Positions 12,383 through 25,900 of a stretch of DNA of 64,000 nt are shown piece after piece. The stretch spans positions 27,118,927 through 27,182,926 of the forward strand of contig CM042987.1 of the NCBI GenBank assembly GCA_023678885.1. Direction: 5' to 3'. The notes beneath the pieces are model-generated. The model saw only the letters and a program-made list of their open reading frames with translations, searched no databases and was not told the origin of the DNA. Both the position numbers and the translations under genes were made by a program. Numbering within the stretch: the first letter of the stretch is position 1; each line of letters starts with the position of its first letter. The stretch is from Pogostemon cablin (taxonomy: Eukaryota; Streptophyta; Magnoliopsida; Lamiales; Lamiaceae).

Positions 12383-14330
12383 GTATTTAGTGTTATACAA
12401 GGGTGAGGTAAAATTATTTCTATATTCTTTGTTTTTTCATTTTGTTAAAAAAATCATATATTTGATTAAGAAATATAAATATCAATATCATTCATATTCT
12501 ATTATATGATTATTGGCGTCCAAATTCTTGGGATTCATTTGCTAATCTATGTTATTTCTCTCTTGTCACTATTTTTTCTCACTAAGCACTCACACTTCTA
12601 TCTTCTCTCTTTTTGTGATTACACAATCTAACCTGTTCATATCCTATTTACTAGCATGTAACCCGCGTAATAAACGGACTCATTAATTTATTTTTTTTAC
12701 AATTAAATTATTGCTTTTATTAAATAAATTCCAATATATTATATTGAAAAATGTATCATTTTATATTTATATGGAATAAATATTAAAATTCTTAAAAAGA
12801 AATATTTACAATAAAGTAGTAAAAAAACTATATAATTAAATCAAAACTATTTTATTTTCAAATTTATTATAATGTACTTTGAGCAATTAATTAATCAGTA
12901 TTATTATAATATGTTGCGAACTACTACTTTTTCAAATAGATCACCAAAGTATACTTTTTGACCAATTTTTTTGCTTTTTTTGGAAGAGTTTAGTTTTTTA
13001 AGTTTTTAAAAAAATGCATTTTAAAATTAATTTAGTACTTTTAAATAATAAAAAATCCTAGAGCATCCCAATTATTATTATTTTTATTTTGTCATAATTA
13101 AATACTACAATTTAATATACGCTTCCCCATAAGATATTCATTTTGTCATTTTAATCATACACTCTTGAAGTATTTATTTTATCTTTCCAGCAAAATAGCC
13201 CCACATATAGTTCAACAATCACTTTTAATACAACTATTCATATTATATAAAATAATAATACTCATAAATATACATATAAAAAGCAAATAAATATTTTAAC
13301 GATGAATAGGAGTAAAATAATTTAAACAGGAGTAAATTTTTTATTAAAAATATTCTATTAATTATTTTTATACTCCTATTATTTATTTATATGTCCAATA
13401 AGTTATGTGTGTTAATGCTCCGTAAACACTATATAGCATGAAGTGTAATAAAGATGAAAACACTAACTGCAAAAATCGAAGAAATGAATCATAAAACCCT
13501 CTTTAATTATAGTCATATGTAAAGATCAATGTCAATAGTAGTAAATTAAATGCTATAAACATATACATTTAAGTACTCTGCTTTATTAATCGTGTGGACT
13601 ACATAATTTTAAAACACATTTGGCCTCATGATGACTGCACATTTTGTTGCAACGTTTGCACCATACTTATATTGGATTCAATTGAATCCAAGCAAAGACT
13701 CAAATATGGTAACCTCAAATGTCAAGCTTCATTACGATAATAGAAACAAACATTAGATATTCCAAGAAAGAAGAATACATCCTAGAGAATGACGGTGACC
13801 AATCATTAACTACTTAAAAAAAATCAATTCAACTCAATATTAATGACTAATCATAAAAACAATATCATCAAGAATAATATCATAAGGAAAATTGAAAAGA
13901 CACTTTTGGATTGATGCCCCAAAATTCAGACCCAAACACAAATAAAACATGATAATCTGTGCATACAACAATCAAGCTAAGAAACAAACAAAATAAGCAA
14001 TGATTCACTAAAAAATGAAAGAGATTATGAATACATAGGAGTCCCCTTGCTCCTTCCATATGAAAGGCATCCATATCCGATTTGGCCCTAATCTTTACAA
14101 TTTCCAAGACACAACAACTAAGAAAATTAAATGAAAGTTTTGAGGAAATTATTCTCTGCAGCAATGTACAGAGCCATTTCTTTACACAATTCACATGGGC
14201 TACTTGAGGATTGAAAGAAATCTATAGCCTTGCCACTAAGGTTTTCCTTTTATTTTTTCACAATTATGATGATGTCAAATAAAAGATATTAAAATTTTAT
14301 TTGAAACTATATTAACATTTTTTGACCCAT

Positions 14331-14670
14331 CAAACAATAGTTCAGCCACAACTATTATTAATAAAATAATGAAGTAAAGATTATCACAAATAAATCTGTC
14401 AAAAAATTAGCAAGAAAAAGAATACAGGTATAAGAATTCAATAAAGAAATAAAAAAGAGGACATACCCCGAACTCAATGAGCTCAAACTCAAAATAATAT
14501 TTGCTCACCAACAAACAATAGTTCAGTCGTTAAGATTATCACAAGTACAATCTGTCAAACAATTAGTAAGGGAAGACAAAAAATACAGGGTATAAGAATT
14601 TAATAAAGAAATAAAAAAGAGGACAAATCATGAACTCAATAAGCTCAAACTCAAAAGAATATTTTATTAG
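14331..14670. repeat. Diverged tandem duplication, about 180 bp x 2
   Basis: CAAACAATAGTTCAG at 14331 and 14512 opens two copies sharing AAGATTATCACAA, ACAGG..TATAAGAATT and AAAAGAGGACA, with indels. Confidence 0.8.
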
Positions 14671-16974
14671 GTTGTACTGATTCAGTCATAGAGGATTGAA
14701 AATAGAAAAATAGAATTAAAAGATATTGAGAAAGGAGGATACCTTCAAAAATGATACTCCATAATATGGATAAACAGTAGGAATGAATATTCATACTCAT
14801 TTGTATTATGCACCATCTATTGTTAAAATATATTATAACAACCATTAAACATACTTTATCTATATAATAGACATACTTTAACAAGTCTCACAAACTGTCT
14901 CACATAAATATCATCTCATAAGAGATTTTATCTAAAATATCAATTTAAAGTTAAAATAAGATATGAATCATAATAATAAAATTGGTATGTTCCTATAAGT
15001 TGTAAGGGTAAAACTACAATTCATGTGTTTGCATAATTTATTTGGAATATCTGTTTAGTGTGAAAATCTGCATGTTTTAGGGTCCGATTTAGTACCGTTT
15101 TATGGAATTTAAGTTCGTATTTTAGCACTAAATGATTAATATTTATATATTTAAGATATTGGTATATTTGATGTGTTATTTTATTTTTTAGGTGGAAAAA
15201 GAATCAAAAGTGCAAAGTTGGAATGAAAAGTGAAATTGTGAAAGAATGTTGAAAAACGCATGTCCTCTTTGCATAATTTTTCTGTATCTTTGTGGAATTC
15301 TAAACTAGTCAAATGATATATGTTTGGAAATCCTTGGAAGGGAAGGTCATTTTTTACTCAAGAAACACCTCAATCGGAGCTTAGATAAGGAAGTTATGAT
15401 CAAAACGGTGAAGTCACACAAGCTATGCCGACCATGCACGACTCGTGCCACTTTTGCACGACTCGTGCCCTTCAAATATTAGAGTTTTTATAAGTTCTTT
15501 ATATGGATAGAAAGCCAAGGAAGAGAGTATCACGTGAGCATAAAAATTACCTCAATCGGAGTTCTAATGAAGAAGTCATGGTCAAAATCATGAGGTCGTG
15601 CTGGCTGCCGATGGGTGACACAACCCGTGCGAGCGAGTGGCTCCAGGCGGCATGACCCTTGTAATGGGCGGCACGAATCGTGCCACTTTTGCACGAATCG
15701 TGCCATGTCCCAGCGTGCCCGAAATGTATTTTTTTGGCCCGTTCGTATTTTTAACGTGAAAAAGCCCACTTTTGAGGGAGTTCAAAATTTTTCAGCCCTC
15801 AACTATAAAAGAAACCCTTGGGGAGTTCCAAATATAACTCTCCATAACTCTTCATAACATTCCATATCCTTTCCCTGCCACAATACCGAAATCAAGATTC
15901 GCCATCACATCCACTCATCTCGCTATTGGAGAGTTCATCAGTGTTGCTTACTTGAGAAGGAGAACGGAGAAGATTTACAACCACAGAGGAAAGAAAGGAG
16001 ATCTACACCACATCTAGGGTTTATCTTATTCTTTCTTTCTTGTTTTTGAATTATAGACCTATGGGATTGTCTTCATACCTAACCATGTATGTTTCTTGTA
16101 ACACCATGGGCTAGTACTTCTTAGGATAGTTCTAGGGTATGAAGGTTTGAATTTCTTGAATTGATGACCTAGACTAGGTTATGGATTTCTGAAGTATTCG
16201 TATTTCAATATTAATGCTTTGAATTACGACTTATATTTTTGTCTTATATGGTCTGCCCTCATTCATGATATGTCATTGTCTTATGCATATTTATGCTTGT
16301 TGCTTGTGTCATAAAGGGATTAATTTTGTCAACCTGTTATGGGTAAAGGGGATCTAACTATATAACCTTTATTCATTAGAACAATTAATGTTGGACACTT
16401 AATATATCTATTAATTACCATTCTAAAGAATTTGGTTTCTTAGATTGTTAGGTGGAAATTGGAGTTTATTTCTTAAGTACCTATAAAAGGAAGTCTAGTG
16501 CTCTAACCTTTAATGAAATTTTGCTTAAAGTACCTAAAAAGTTAGTAGGAATTATTCTTCTACATCTGAGGATTTAAACCAGGTTCATGTGTTAAGTTTA
16601 CTTTAAAAAAGAATTTAACATAATTAAGTGATTGCTTTCATAAAATCTGCAGGAATTCTAACCGATTGTCTAGTGATTCAATTTGAATAATTTAAACTGG
16701 ATTTCCTAAAGCTATCTTGTCTTCTCTCTTGAACACTTGCATATCAATTTTATTTGCTATTTTATTATTTCTAGTAATTATTTTCTGCATCTTTAGTTTA
16801 GTTAAGTTAATTCTCTTGAAATACCCAGATTTGTCTTAAGTTAAAATTGTCATAATTAGATTAACTAGCGAGTCTAGAATTATCCTTTGGGTACGATATT
16901 TTTACTTGGTCACACACTGAGCTACAATTAATTCTCTACACTTGGGGAGACACACAAATCAGTGAACAAGTAAA

Positions 16975-16993
16975 TGGCGTTGTTGCCGGGGAT
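16975..16993 (+). other. Primer-binding site for tRNA-Asp (truncated element)
   Basis: TGGCGTTGTTGCCGGGGAT, two mismatches to the tRNA-Asp 3'-end complement, located between LTR and gag. Confidence 0.8.
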
Positions 16994-17123
16994 AGTTCTT
17001 AGATTTAATATAACTCTTTTGTGATTTATTTTAGTCTAGGACGTTAAACTTTATTTTATTTATTTTAATTGTGTTTGTGAGCATTCTTGACATTCTGCTT
17101 GAGCACAAGAAAAATTAGCTAAG

Positions 17124-17395
17124 ATGGCTGATGATAGAGAGACAGAACAGTAGATCCCGCGGACTATGCGGGACCAATACAAGTTAAAGCATACCACTAA
17201 TGTTGGATTGTATGGACCTGCAATCACTGCAGAGAATTCTGAGTTGTCATTCGGACTGATCCGGATGGTGGAGAGACAGCAGTTCAGTGAGGGACCACTA
17301 GAAAATCCCGCTGAATATCTGCAGTTGTTTGATGAGTATGCTATGACACAAATCGGTGAACAAGCAATATCTTATCTAAAAAATAAATTTATATA
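17124..17395 (+). pseudogene. Gag N-terminal stub of the truncated element
   Basis: The ATG at 17124 begins MADDRETEQ and hits TAG at 17151-17153. The frame then continues with a gag-like N-terminus (GPAITAENSELSFGLIRMVE, FSEGPLENPAEYLQLFDEYA). After about 17345 it no longer resembles gag and ends at TAG 17394-17396. The GxLIxMVxxxQFxGxPxEDPxxHLxxF pattern, shared with the Athila gag at about 28270-28190, supports the call. Confidence 0.75.
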
Positions 17396-17396
17396 G

Positions 17397-17968
17397 AGAA
17401 GTAATTCTATACTTATTTGGTTCACTTTACCATATAACTTTACATGGAGCCAAAGTTAATTTGTCTTAAGCCTTACATATAAAATATTTGAGTTTAATTT
17501 GCTTTCAAGTCTTGCACGTGACATATTTTGATAAATGGTTTACATTGAGATTTGATTTTTGGATCTTTACTATACCTTAACTGTGATATTTTATTAAATG
17601 GTCATCTTGTCTAAGAGTTTAAACTATAAATAAGAATATCATTTAGTACTTAATTAATTTACTCTAACAATGATAGACTTTGAAGAATGCTTTAATAGAC
17701 AAAGGAACGAAGAGGGCAACGATAATAGGCTCTCTTTATCTCACATTAACGTTTATATTTTCTTTTTACACATAGAAAATTAAAAAATATAATATTTTAA
17801 TATATAGTGGGTAGGTATTTTAATAGTGTCGTTTGTGTACCCCATGTAGAAATTTTTTTTATGGGTTCACTCATAAAAAATTAAAAAAAAAATTATTATA
17901 AGACAAACCAAAATAAGAAAATGTAGGAACCAGAAAATGTAAAATTATGACTGAGGTTGTAATGCAAA
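17397..17968. other. AT-rich spacer left of the hAT nest
   Basis: No gene or element recognised. Confidence 0.55.
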
Positions 17969-18969
17969 CTAATTAACAATTATTAGAAAATCGGACCGGA
18001 GATCAAACCGGTGGCATCAACGGTTCAAGGTTGATAAGTCACAAAAATGTCATACTTTGATGTCATATTTTCCCATGTTTAGATGTCAATTAATCCTTAA
18101 ATATTTATTTTGATCAAGATTTATATTTTGTAGGTATGAAAAGGATTCAATTGATTCTATGGGCTAATTGGACTATTTTTGGAAGATGATAAAGTGGAGC
18201 TACAAAGAGAGGAGCAAACTGTGCGTAATGCATGGCCACGCCTTAATTGCTGGCAGAATTGCTGAAGTGGAGAAAAATATACAAAATAAAAATTGCTGAT
18301 AAGTCGTGGGCACGCCTAAGGACCTGGATAAAAATTTTGAGTGACCAAATCTCAAGTCTCACATACCATATCTCATTTCCTCCTATAATTTAGGAATCGC
18401 TTATTCCCTGCACTGATTTTGGTTATTTTAGGTAGAGATTAAGGAGGAGATCAATCCCGTAAAAGACTCCAATCACACGATCTTCTTTCCATATCTATAT
18501 TTTATTTTAAGTTAAATAGGGGGTAAGATTTGAAGGCATGAACGACGGGGACACAACTTTTTACTTCTGCTTTATTTCTATATTTTACATTGAAACACTG
18601 TAAGACTCCTCCATGGAGATTACTCTTTGCTTTTATTTAAGTTTTCTTATGGATTGCTAAATTCTTCGTCTAGCCGGATAATTGAAGGCGTGGTTCAACA
18701 TTATTATGTGAGATCTAACTAGTTTTTATTTTCTTTCACTTTGCATCATTTGCATATTTCATGTTCTTAATTATATTGTTTAGCAAGTTGTTTAACCTGA
18801 TCAATTAATCATTTTGTGAAAATAATATGTGCCAATTAGAACGTTAAATTCGTAATTGTTTAATTGTTTATAATATTTGTGGTAAGTAGCATAATCATCC
18901 ACTTCTCACTTTCGATTATTGCTATAGTGGATAAGCAACCTAGTCTAAATGAACCTACATGTGCGTTTG

Positions 18970-20793
18970 TGTTTGCCTAGTTTTTGTGCACTCACGAGCA
19001 AGAATACTCGATCGTTGTAGTAGTATATCCCAAGAAAAATTATAAATCCAATAAGGAGTTATGTTCGGACTAGCAAAATACGTGAGTTCATGTTCATGTT
19101 GTTTTTGTAAAGATGATCGGGGGTTTGGAGATTGATTAACAACTAAAGCAAGGAGCAAGTAAATAAGATAGCAAATAAGATAAATGGCAAGTAAAGAAAA
19201 TGGGTACTAAAGTTCAAGTATGGAAAAAAACATGGGATTAGAAACATCCAAGCACACTCGATTCATATTATCATGCAAACGGAATTCAACTCAATTGATG
19301 TAGACTAAGGGTGATCACGATTGTATCCTAAGCTCCCTTTCGGGTTACAAAGGTTGTTGATCCATTTTAGACTCCCAAAAGCACTTAAGATCAAAGCCCA
19401 ACATTAACCCCATCCATCTAGGTACTAGTTAGATTAAACTCTCCCTTTTTGTGTACTAAGGCCAACGAATGGATTGGTTCCCCTCATTGAATTCAAATAT
19501 CCTTTCGGTCAAACCCAAACTCAATGTCTATTCATGCCTTCCTAATACTATAGAGGGTCGTTTCCGTCTCACTCCAAGCAATACATACATGAACATCATG
19601 ATAGCATTTAATTATCACAAATAATCCATTGATCAACAATCCATTAAACCAATAAACATTCATGAATAACAAACCATGCCATCACAACATCAAGACAATT
19701 AAACTCCATGAATAGAAATCAACATCAATTAAATCAAAAACCAATTTAATCCACATGATAATATAAATCTAATATGCTCTTCATATTCCTAATCCCACTA
19801 GAGGGATTAGCATATCATGATAAAAGTAATAAAACAAATAAATGATTCATTACAATTATCCATAGTCTAAATCCAAAAGAAAATCAAGAGAGATGTAAAT
19901 CTTCCCCAACAATTTCTTATAGGAGATCTTCAATACTCATGGATCTTCTTCTCTAGCTCTTGATTTCTTGAGATCTCTCACACCCAATGGAAGGGATGAA
20001 GTTTTGATGGAGAATTAATGGAGATGATGAAGATGGATCAAAATGGATGAAGGTGGATGAAGATGATGGTGGAAAATGGAAGAAATGGTGTGTGATGTGT
20101 GTGTAGATGATGGATATTTCGGATCCCCTGCCAATTGTTGAATAAATGGGTATTTATACCCCTTTGGAGGCTTCTAGAAGGATCTGAAAATTTTTGCAGG
20201 AAAATACACAACACGAGTCGTGTTACGCAATACGGCCACGAGGTGGCCGTGTTGTGTCTTCTGATGCTGCCGCACGGCCTCGCCTTACAGGGTCGTGTTA
20301 ATGACACGGCTCGTGCTGCCAACACGAGTCGTGTGTTGTAACACGGGCACAGGTGTGGTCGTGTTGGCTCTTCTGATGTCGGCACACGGCCACTTCTTAC
20401 AGGGCCGTGTTGGCGACACGGCTCGTGCTCCCGACTCGACTCGTGCAACTGGACACGACCTGAAGTTGCCCGTGTTGAGTGACTAGATGTCGCCGCACGG
20501 CCAACTCTTACAGTGCTGTGTTGGCTACACGGCTCGTGTGCTGGCTCCTTCATTTCTTCACTGTTTTGGCTCGTTCTCCCTCGTTTCAACTCCGAATTGA
20601 GATCCGCTTTTTCCTACATCTTCCTTATCATGTTTAGCATCCAATAAAAAGTGAAAATCTTAAGTTTAAGCTCATTCACACACATTTCAATAAAAATACC
20701 AAACACAACCAAATAACATATAAAATATGGATAAAATAATACAAAAATACATATAAAAAGACACTAAAATCTAGGTGAAAATAGCTCTAATCA
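18970..20793 (-). repeat. 3' LTR of the Athila element
   Basis: 1824 bp, colinear without gaps with the copy at 28810 (constant offset 9840). It contains a GC-rich, roughly 111-bp tandem repeat at 20258-20590. It lies next to the polypurine tract, so it is the 3' LTR in element orientation. Confidence 0.95.
20258..20590. repeat. GC-rich tandem repeat, about 111 bp x 3, inside the 3' LTR
   Basis: Units start at about 20258, 20370 and 20481. Each holds GATGxxGxCxCACGGCC, CTTACAGxGxxGTGTT and ACACGGCTCGTG. The same array occurs in the other LTR (30098-30430). It is far more GC-rich than its surroundings. Confidence 0.85.
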
Positions 20794-20806
20794 ACTCCCC
20801 AAACTT
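20794..20806 (-). other. Polypurine tract (Athila element)
   Basis: The minus strand reads AAGTTTGGGGAGT directly before the 3' LTR. Similar purine tracts recur upstream at about 22530 and 22683. Confidence 0.8.
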
Positions 20807-22917
20807 AAGGTGTTGCTCGTCTCCGAGCAACGAAAATGACAAATCAAAAGGAGAAATTTTCACCTAGAAAAGACTAAACGAATATAAGCAATAACACATC
20901 GTTAGCAATAATAACAACAAACTATGCTAAGTCATCCTACAACATTAACATCATGACATGAGAAATTAACAAGTTCAATCAAAAGATAGTAATAGTGTAA
21001 TATAGTCCCTTTTAAGTCCAAGCCTCACAATGGATATTAATGTCTCTCAACACTCTTTTGAAATAGGGTAAATCACACTCATTAATCGATTGGCTCGACT
21101 CGCTATAAGCTTGCTCGCGGACTATATTCACAAACCACCAAAGTTTCAATCAATGATCAAAAAGGTCTTTAATTAGGATGTAATGATAGGCTCTTTGGTA
21201 GGGTAGGAAGTATATAGATAAGAGTGACTTAACAAGTGTAAGTAATCAAAGAGATGGCCAATTTCCTCAACTTCTCCACTTTTCTTTCTTCCTTTCTTAT
21301 CTTTACAATCTAAAGCACTATTCATTAACTTTATTTGGATTGAGCTTCTTTTGATACATGCTTCCTATCTTTGAATTTTGTTTACTTGAGCATTTTGATG
21401 TTGCTTTACTCTTTCTCTTGCTTTGAGGTTGCATATCCATTTCTTACTTTTGCTCTTTTCATCCTTTTTCTTGCTTGTTTACCATTCCCTTTTTTCCTTT
21501 TACTAATCAATCAATCCTTTCTAGCTACCATCTCCTCAATCACCTACACAAAGGTATATATAAGCTTGAATGGGTAATTAAGGCTTGTAATGTGCTAAAT
21601 TCACAAGAAATAGGCTTATAGGCTCAAAATGGTTAACTAAGGATGATGTTCATGGTAGGGAACATATATGGCAATGACTATAATAACAAGGATGGCCTTA
21701 GATCATTTCACCAATCTCCACTAATCGGGCTCGTTCCTATAGTCCTTGAGCAAGTTCTAACTTATCAAACACAACAGATCCACTCATGAAGAAATACCAT
21801 GTATGCATGGTTGAGGCTCAAATGCTCACAAGCTTGTGCTCGCACCTTAAGGAACTTATTACACCACATTCATCTCAAAATTGAACAAGTTAAGTAAAAC
21901 ATGTCACAATTTGAAAGTGTAGAGATTCTTAATCATAATTTGTCATCACTTATCACCACAACCTATCATCACTCACATTCAAAAATGACTCACGACATCC
22001 CTAAACAAACCACCAAACATCCCAAGACAAGAATGAAAATACACAAAACATAAAAATAAGGACTCAACAAACAAGACACAACAAAAACACAAAACATGCA
22101 AAAACACAAAATACCATCATCCATAAGAAAATTAAGCACACATTCATCCCAACCTTTATTGAAAAGGAAATCCTAAATTACGAAAGTAAACCTCCCACAA
22201 ACATAACACATGAAGTATCATGCTAATCACAACAATCCAAATCAAAATCAATTCATTTCAAGTAATACAATGATAAGGTGTAGAGTACTCCCTCGATAGG
22301 CATTTGGTAAGGAAAGTGTTAGCTCCAAGCTCCATCATGCTTCAAATACCTCTCATTCATGCTCAAACACTCAATAAACACTATTATTTCAACAATTTCA
22401 TTATAAATATGGACTATCATGCACTTCAACACCACCAATCATGCCAAAATCAACCCAAACTCATGAGAAAATTTTTTAAATTTGTCCAATTTTACAAGAA
22501 TCATACTCAAGTGGTTAGTCACACCACACAATCTCCCTCCAAACTTAAATCGAAACAAGAGTTGAGACTTAAGTTTGCAAAAAGTGGTGAGACTTACCCT
22601 TGTAGTTTCCATTGATGATCTTCTTGTTGAGAAGTAACCGCATCCATACGACTCAAGCTATGTCCACCACGCACTATCACCCCCCAAACTTAACTCGAGA
22701 CAAGAGTCACGAATTAAGTTTGCAACAAATTGTGGAACATGTCAACTTGAATCCATGAAGCATTTCTCTTTTCTTCAATGAGCATTTTTCTCCATGAGCA
22801 CAATCAACCTATAAGGCCAAAACAAACAAACAACAAAAACAAAGCAATAAAGATAGTGATGGGTTGCCTCCCATCGAGCGCTAAGTTTAACGTCTTCAAG
22901 CTAGACGAATTTTGAGA
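20794..22917 (-). other. Non-coding region between integrase and 3' LTR of the Athila element
   Basis: About 2.1 kb, AT-rich, with many CACATAAA-type and CAACA-rich stretches and no env-like frame that I can recognise. Small open frames on the plus strand (for example near 21371 and 22304) look fortuitous. It carries two repeated modules with purine-tract-like CCCAAACTTAA at about 22530-22600 and 22680-22735. Confidence 0.7.
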
Positions 22918-25900
22918 TCATCTTTCAAATAACACATCCACAAAGAGGGTCTCCCTTTGTGATGGATCCACATAGTGCTTCACACGATAACCATTGACCA
23001 AGAACTCTCCCCCATTCTCATCCATAACCTTTAGAGTTCCCCCATCAAGTACTTCCTTTACCACATAAGGTCCTCTCCATTTGGACTTCAACTTGCCCGG
23101 GAACAGTCTTAGTCGAGAATTGAATACCAACACCTTCTCATCCTTTTCAAAGCTCTTCTTCCTCAAACGAGCATCATGCCACCTCTTGGTTTTCTCCTTA
23201 AAAATCCTTGAGTTTTCATAAGCATTTTCTCTAAATTCATCAAGCTCATTCAATTGTAAGAATCTTACCTTCTTCGAAGCTTTCATGTCAAAATTCAACT
23301 TCTTAATGGCCCAATAAGCTTTATGCTCTAACTCCACGGGAAGATGGCAAGACTTACCATAGACAATTTGAAAATGAGACATACCAAGAGTGGTCTTGAA
23401 TGCGGTTTGAAAGGCCCACAATGCATCATCAAGTTTATTTGACCAATCCTTTCTACTCACACTCACTATTTTCTCCAAGACTTGTTTGATTTGTCGATTA
23501 GAAATTTCAGCTTGACCATTCGTTTGAGGGTGATACGGAGTAGATACTCGATGCTTCACTCCATAAGTCTTGAGAATGTTCTCCATGAGCTTATTTATGA
23601 AGTGACTACCCCCATCACTTACCAACACTCTAGGTACTCCAAATCTTGTGAAGATATGCTTCTTTAGAAACCCCATGACCACTCTAGCATCACTTGTTCT
23701 TGAAGGTATGGCCTCAACCCATTTCGAGACATAGTCAACCGCCAATAGGATGTATAGGAATCCATTAGATTGAGGAAATGGTCCCATGAAATCGATGCCC
23801 CACACATCAAATATCTCCACTTCTTGAAAGCTCTTAAGGGGCATCTCATCCCACTTGGAGATTCCTCTCATCCTTTGACAACGATCACAACCCTCTACAA
23901 ATTTCTTACAACTCTTGAACAAAAATGGTCAATACAACCCCGATTGTAAGACTTTTGTAGCGGTCTTTTGAGCTCCAAAATGGCCTCCACTAGGTGAAGA
24001 GTGGCAAAACTCCAACACACTATTACATTCTTCCTCGGGCACACATCTTCGCACAAGAGAATCATTACACATCTTGTATAAGAATGGATCATCCCACAAG
24101 TAACTTTTAACATCATGAAAGAACTTCTTGGATTGATACTTATTAAGCTCATAAGGCCTCCTTCCACTAGCCAAGTAATTCACATAGTCCGCATACCACG
24201 GGCTTCCTTCTTCCTCCACTAAAGCCTCAATTTGATAGCAATCACACTCCAAGATTTCTTCATCGGGAAAAACCTCCTTGATTAACTCATAAGTACTTTC
24301 ACAATGCTCCCTCGGCTCTAACCTTGAAAGATGGTCGGCTATCACATTCTCCGTGCCCTTCTTATCTCTCACTTCAATATCAAATTCTTGAAGAAGTAGT
24401 ACCCATCTTATCATCCTTGGCTTTGCATCCTTCTTTGCCATGAGATACTTGATAGCGGCATGGTCGGTGTATACAATAGTTTTCGTTCCTACCAAATAAG
24501 GACGAAACTTATCAAATGCGTATACTACCGCCAAGAACTCTTTTTCGGTAGTAGTGTAGTTCCTTTGAGCCGCATCAAATGTCTTGCTTGCATAGTAAAT
24601 AGCTCGGAATTTTTTCTCTCTTAGTTGCCCCAAAACCACTCCAAGAGCTACGTCACTTGCATCACACATCAATATAAATGGCTCCTTCCAATCGGGGGTG
24701 ATCAAGATGGGTGATGAAATCAAAGCTTCCTTTAGCACCTGAAAAGCATTTAAACAATTATCATCAAACTTAAATGGCACATCTTTTTCAAGGAGATGAG
24801 ATAGAGGTTTAGAAAATAAAGAAAAATCCTTGATGAATCTACGATAGAACCCGGCATGACCAAGGAACGATCGTACTCCCTTCTCATTTGTTGGCGGTGG
24901 AAGCTTCTCTATAGCAACAACTTTGGCTCAGTCAACTTGCAATCCCTTTGAGGAGATGTGATGTCCAAGTACAATGCCATCATTTACCATGAAATGGCAC
25001 TTCTCCCAATTCAACACTAAATTAGTGTCTTGACATCGCTTCAAAACAATAGCAAGGTTAGACAAACAATTATCAAAAGAAGAACCAAACACCGAAAAGT
25101 CATCCATGAACACTTCCATTATATTCTCAATTAATCCTTCAAAGATTGCCATCATACACCTTTGAAAGGTGGCCGGTGCATTGCAAAGTCCGAATGGCAA
25201 TCTTCGAAGAGCAAATATTCCATAAGGACAAGTGAAAGCGGTCTTTTCTTGGTCTTCGGGTGCTATGAGAATTTGGTTATACCCGGAATACCCATCAAGA
25301 AAGCAATAAAACTCATACCCGGCCAACCTATCCAACATTTGATCCAAGAAAGGTAAGGGAAAGTGATCTTTACGTGTGTTTTCATTAAGCTTCCTATAAT
25401 CAACACACACACGCCATCCCGTCACCGTCCTAGTGGCTATAGTCTCATCTTTCTCGGTCTTCACTATAGTCATACCCCCTTTTTTAGATATTACATGCAA
25501 CGGGCTCACATAAGGGATATCACTAATAGAAAAGATCATATCCGAATCTAACCACTTAAGAACCTCTTTTTTTACCACTTCTTGCATGATAGGATTAAGT
25601 CTTCTTTGGTTTTGAACACAAGCTTTCCCTTCATCCTCAAGTCTTATCTTATGCATGCAAATTGTTGGACTAATTCCCTTCAAATCATCAATACACCAAC
25701 CAATAGCCGACTTATACTCTTTAAGGACATTAAGCAATTTATCAAGTTGACTAGAAGTTAGAGATGATGATACAATTGCCGGATATGTCTCATTTTCACC
25801 AAGGTAGGCATAAGTAAGATGATCGGGTAGAGGCTTCAACTCCACCTTCTTTTCCTTTTTCTCTTCTTGCTCGAGTGGATCTCTAAGTGGTAAGAACTTT

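Larger units (their letters stand above)
9650..15059. other. Intergenic DNA with MITE traces and local repeats
   Basis: Holds the MITEs and tandem repeats listed separately. Between 12390 and 14330 I see nothing of note; the minus-strand open frame 14194-13880 (104 codons) has no recognisable feature. Confidence 0.55.
15060..17395 (+). mobile_element. Truncated gypsy-type LTR element: 5' LTR, tRNA-Asp primer site, gag stub
   Basis: LTR-like sequence of about 1.9 kb (start near 15060 is approximate; end near 16970) is followed by a primer site at 16975-16993. That site, TGGCGTTGTTGCCGGGGAT, matches the tRNA-Asp complement at 17 of 19 bases. A gag start follows at 17124. No pol or 3' LTR is present, so the right side is truncated near 17350-17395. 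The LTR carries GC-rich repeated motifs (GCACGACTCGTGCC at about 15430-15470, GCACGAATCGTGCC at about 15670-15705) and two diverged copies of a CCTCAATCGGAG module (15370 and 15552). Confidence 0.75.

Noticed and set aside
13880..14194. 104-codon minus-strand open frame
   Set aside because: No family motif, no splice context, AT-rich hydrophobic composition typical of random frames here.
20038..20589. 183-codon open frame on the minus strand, also open in the other LTR (29878-30429)
   Set aside because: It starts without ATG and lies inside the LTR over the GC-rich tandem array. Its Arg/Ser/His-rich composition follows from the repeats, so it is an accident of composition.
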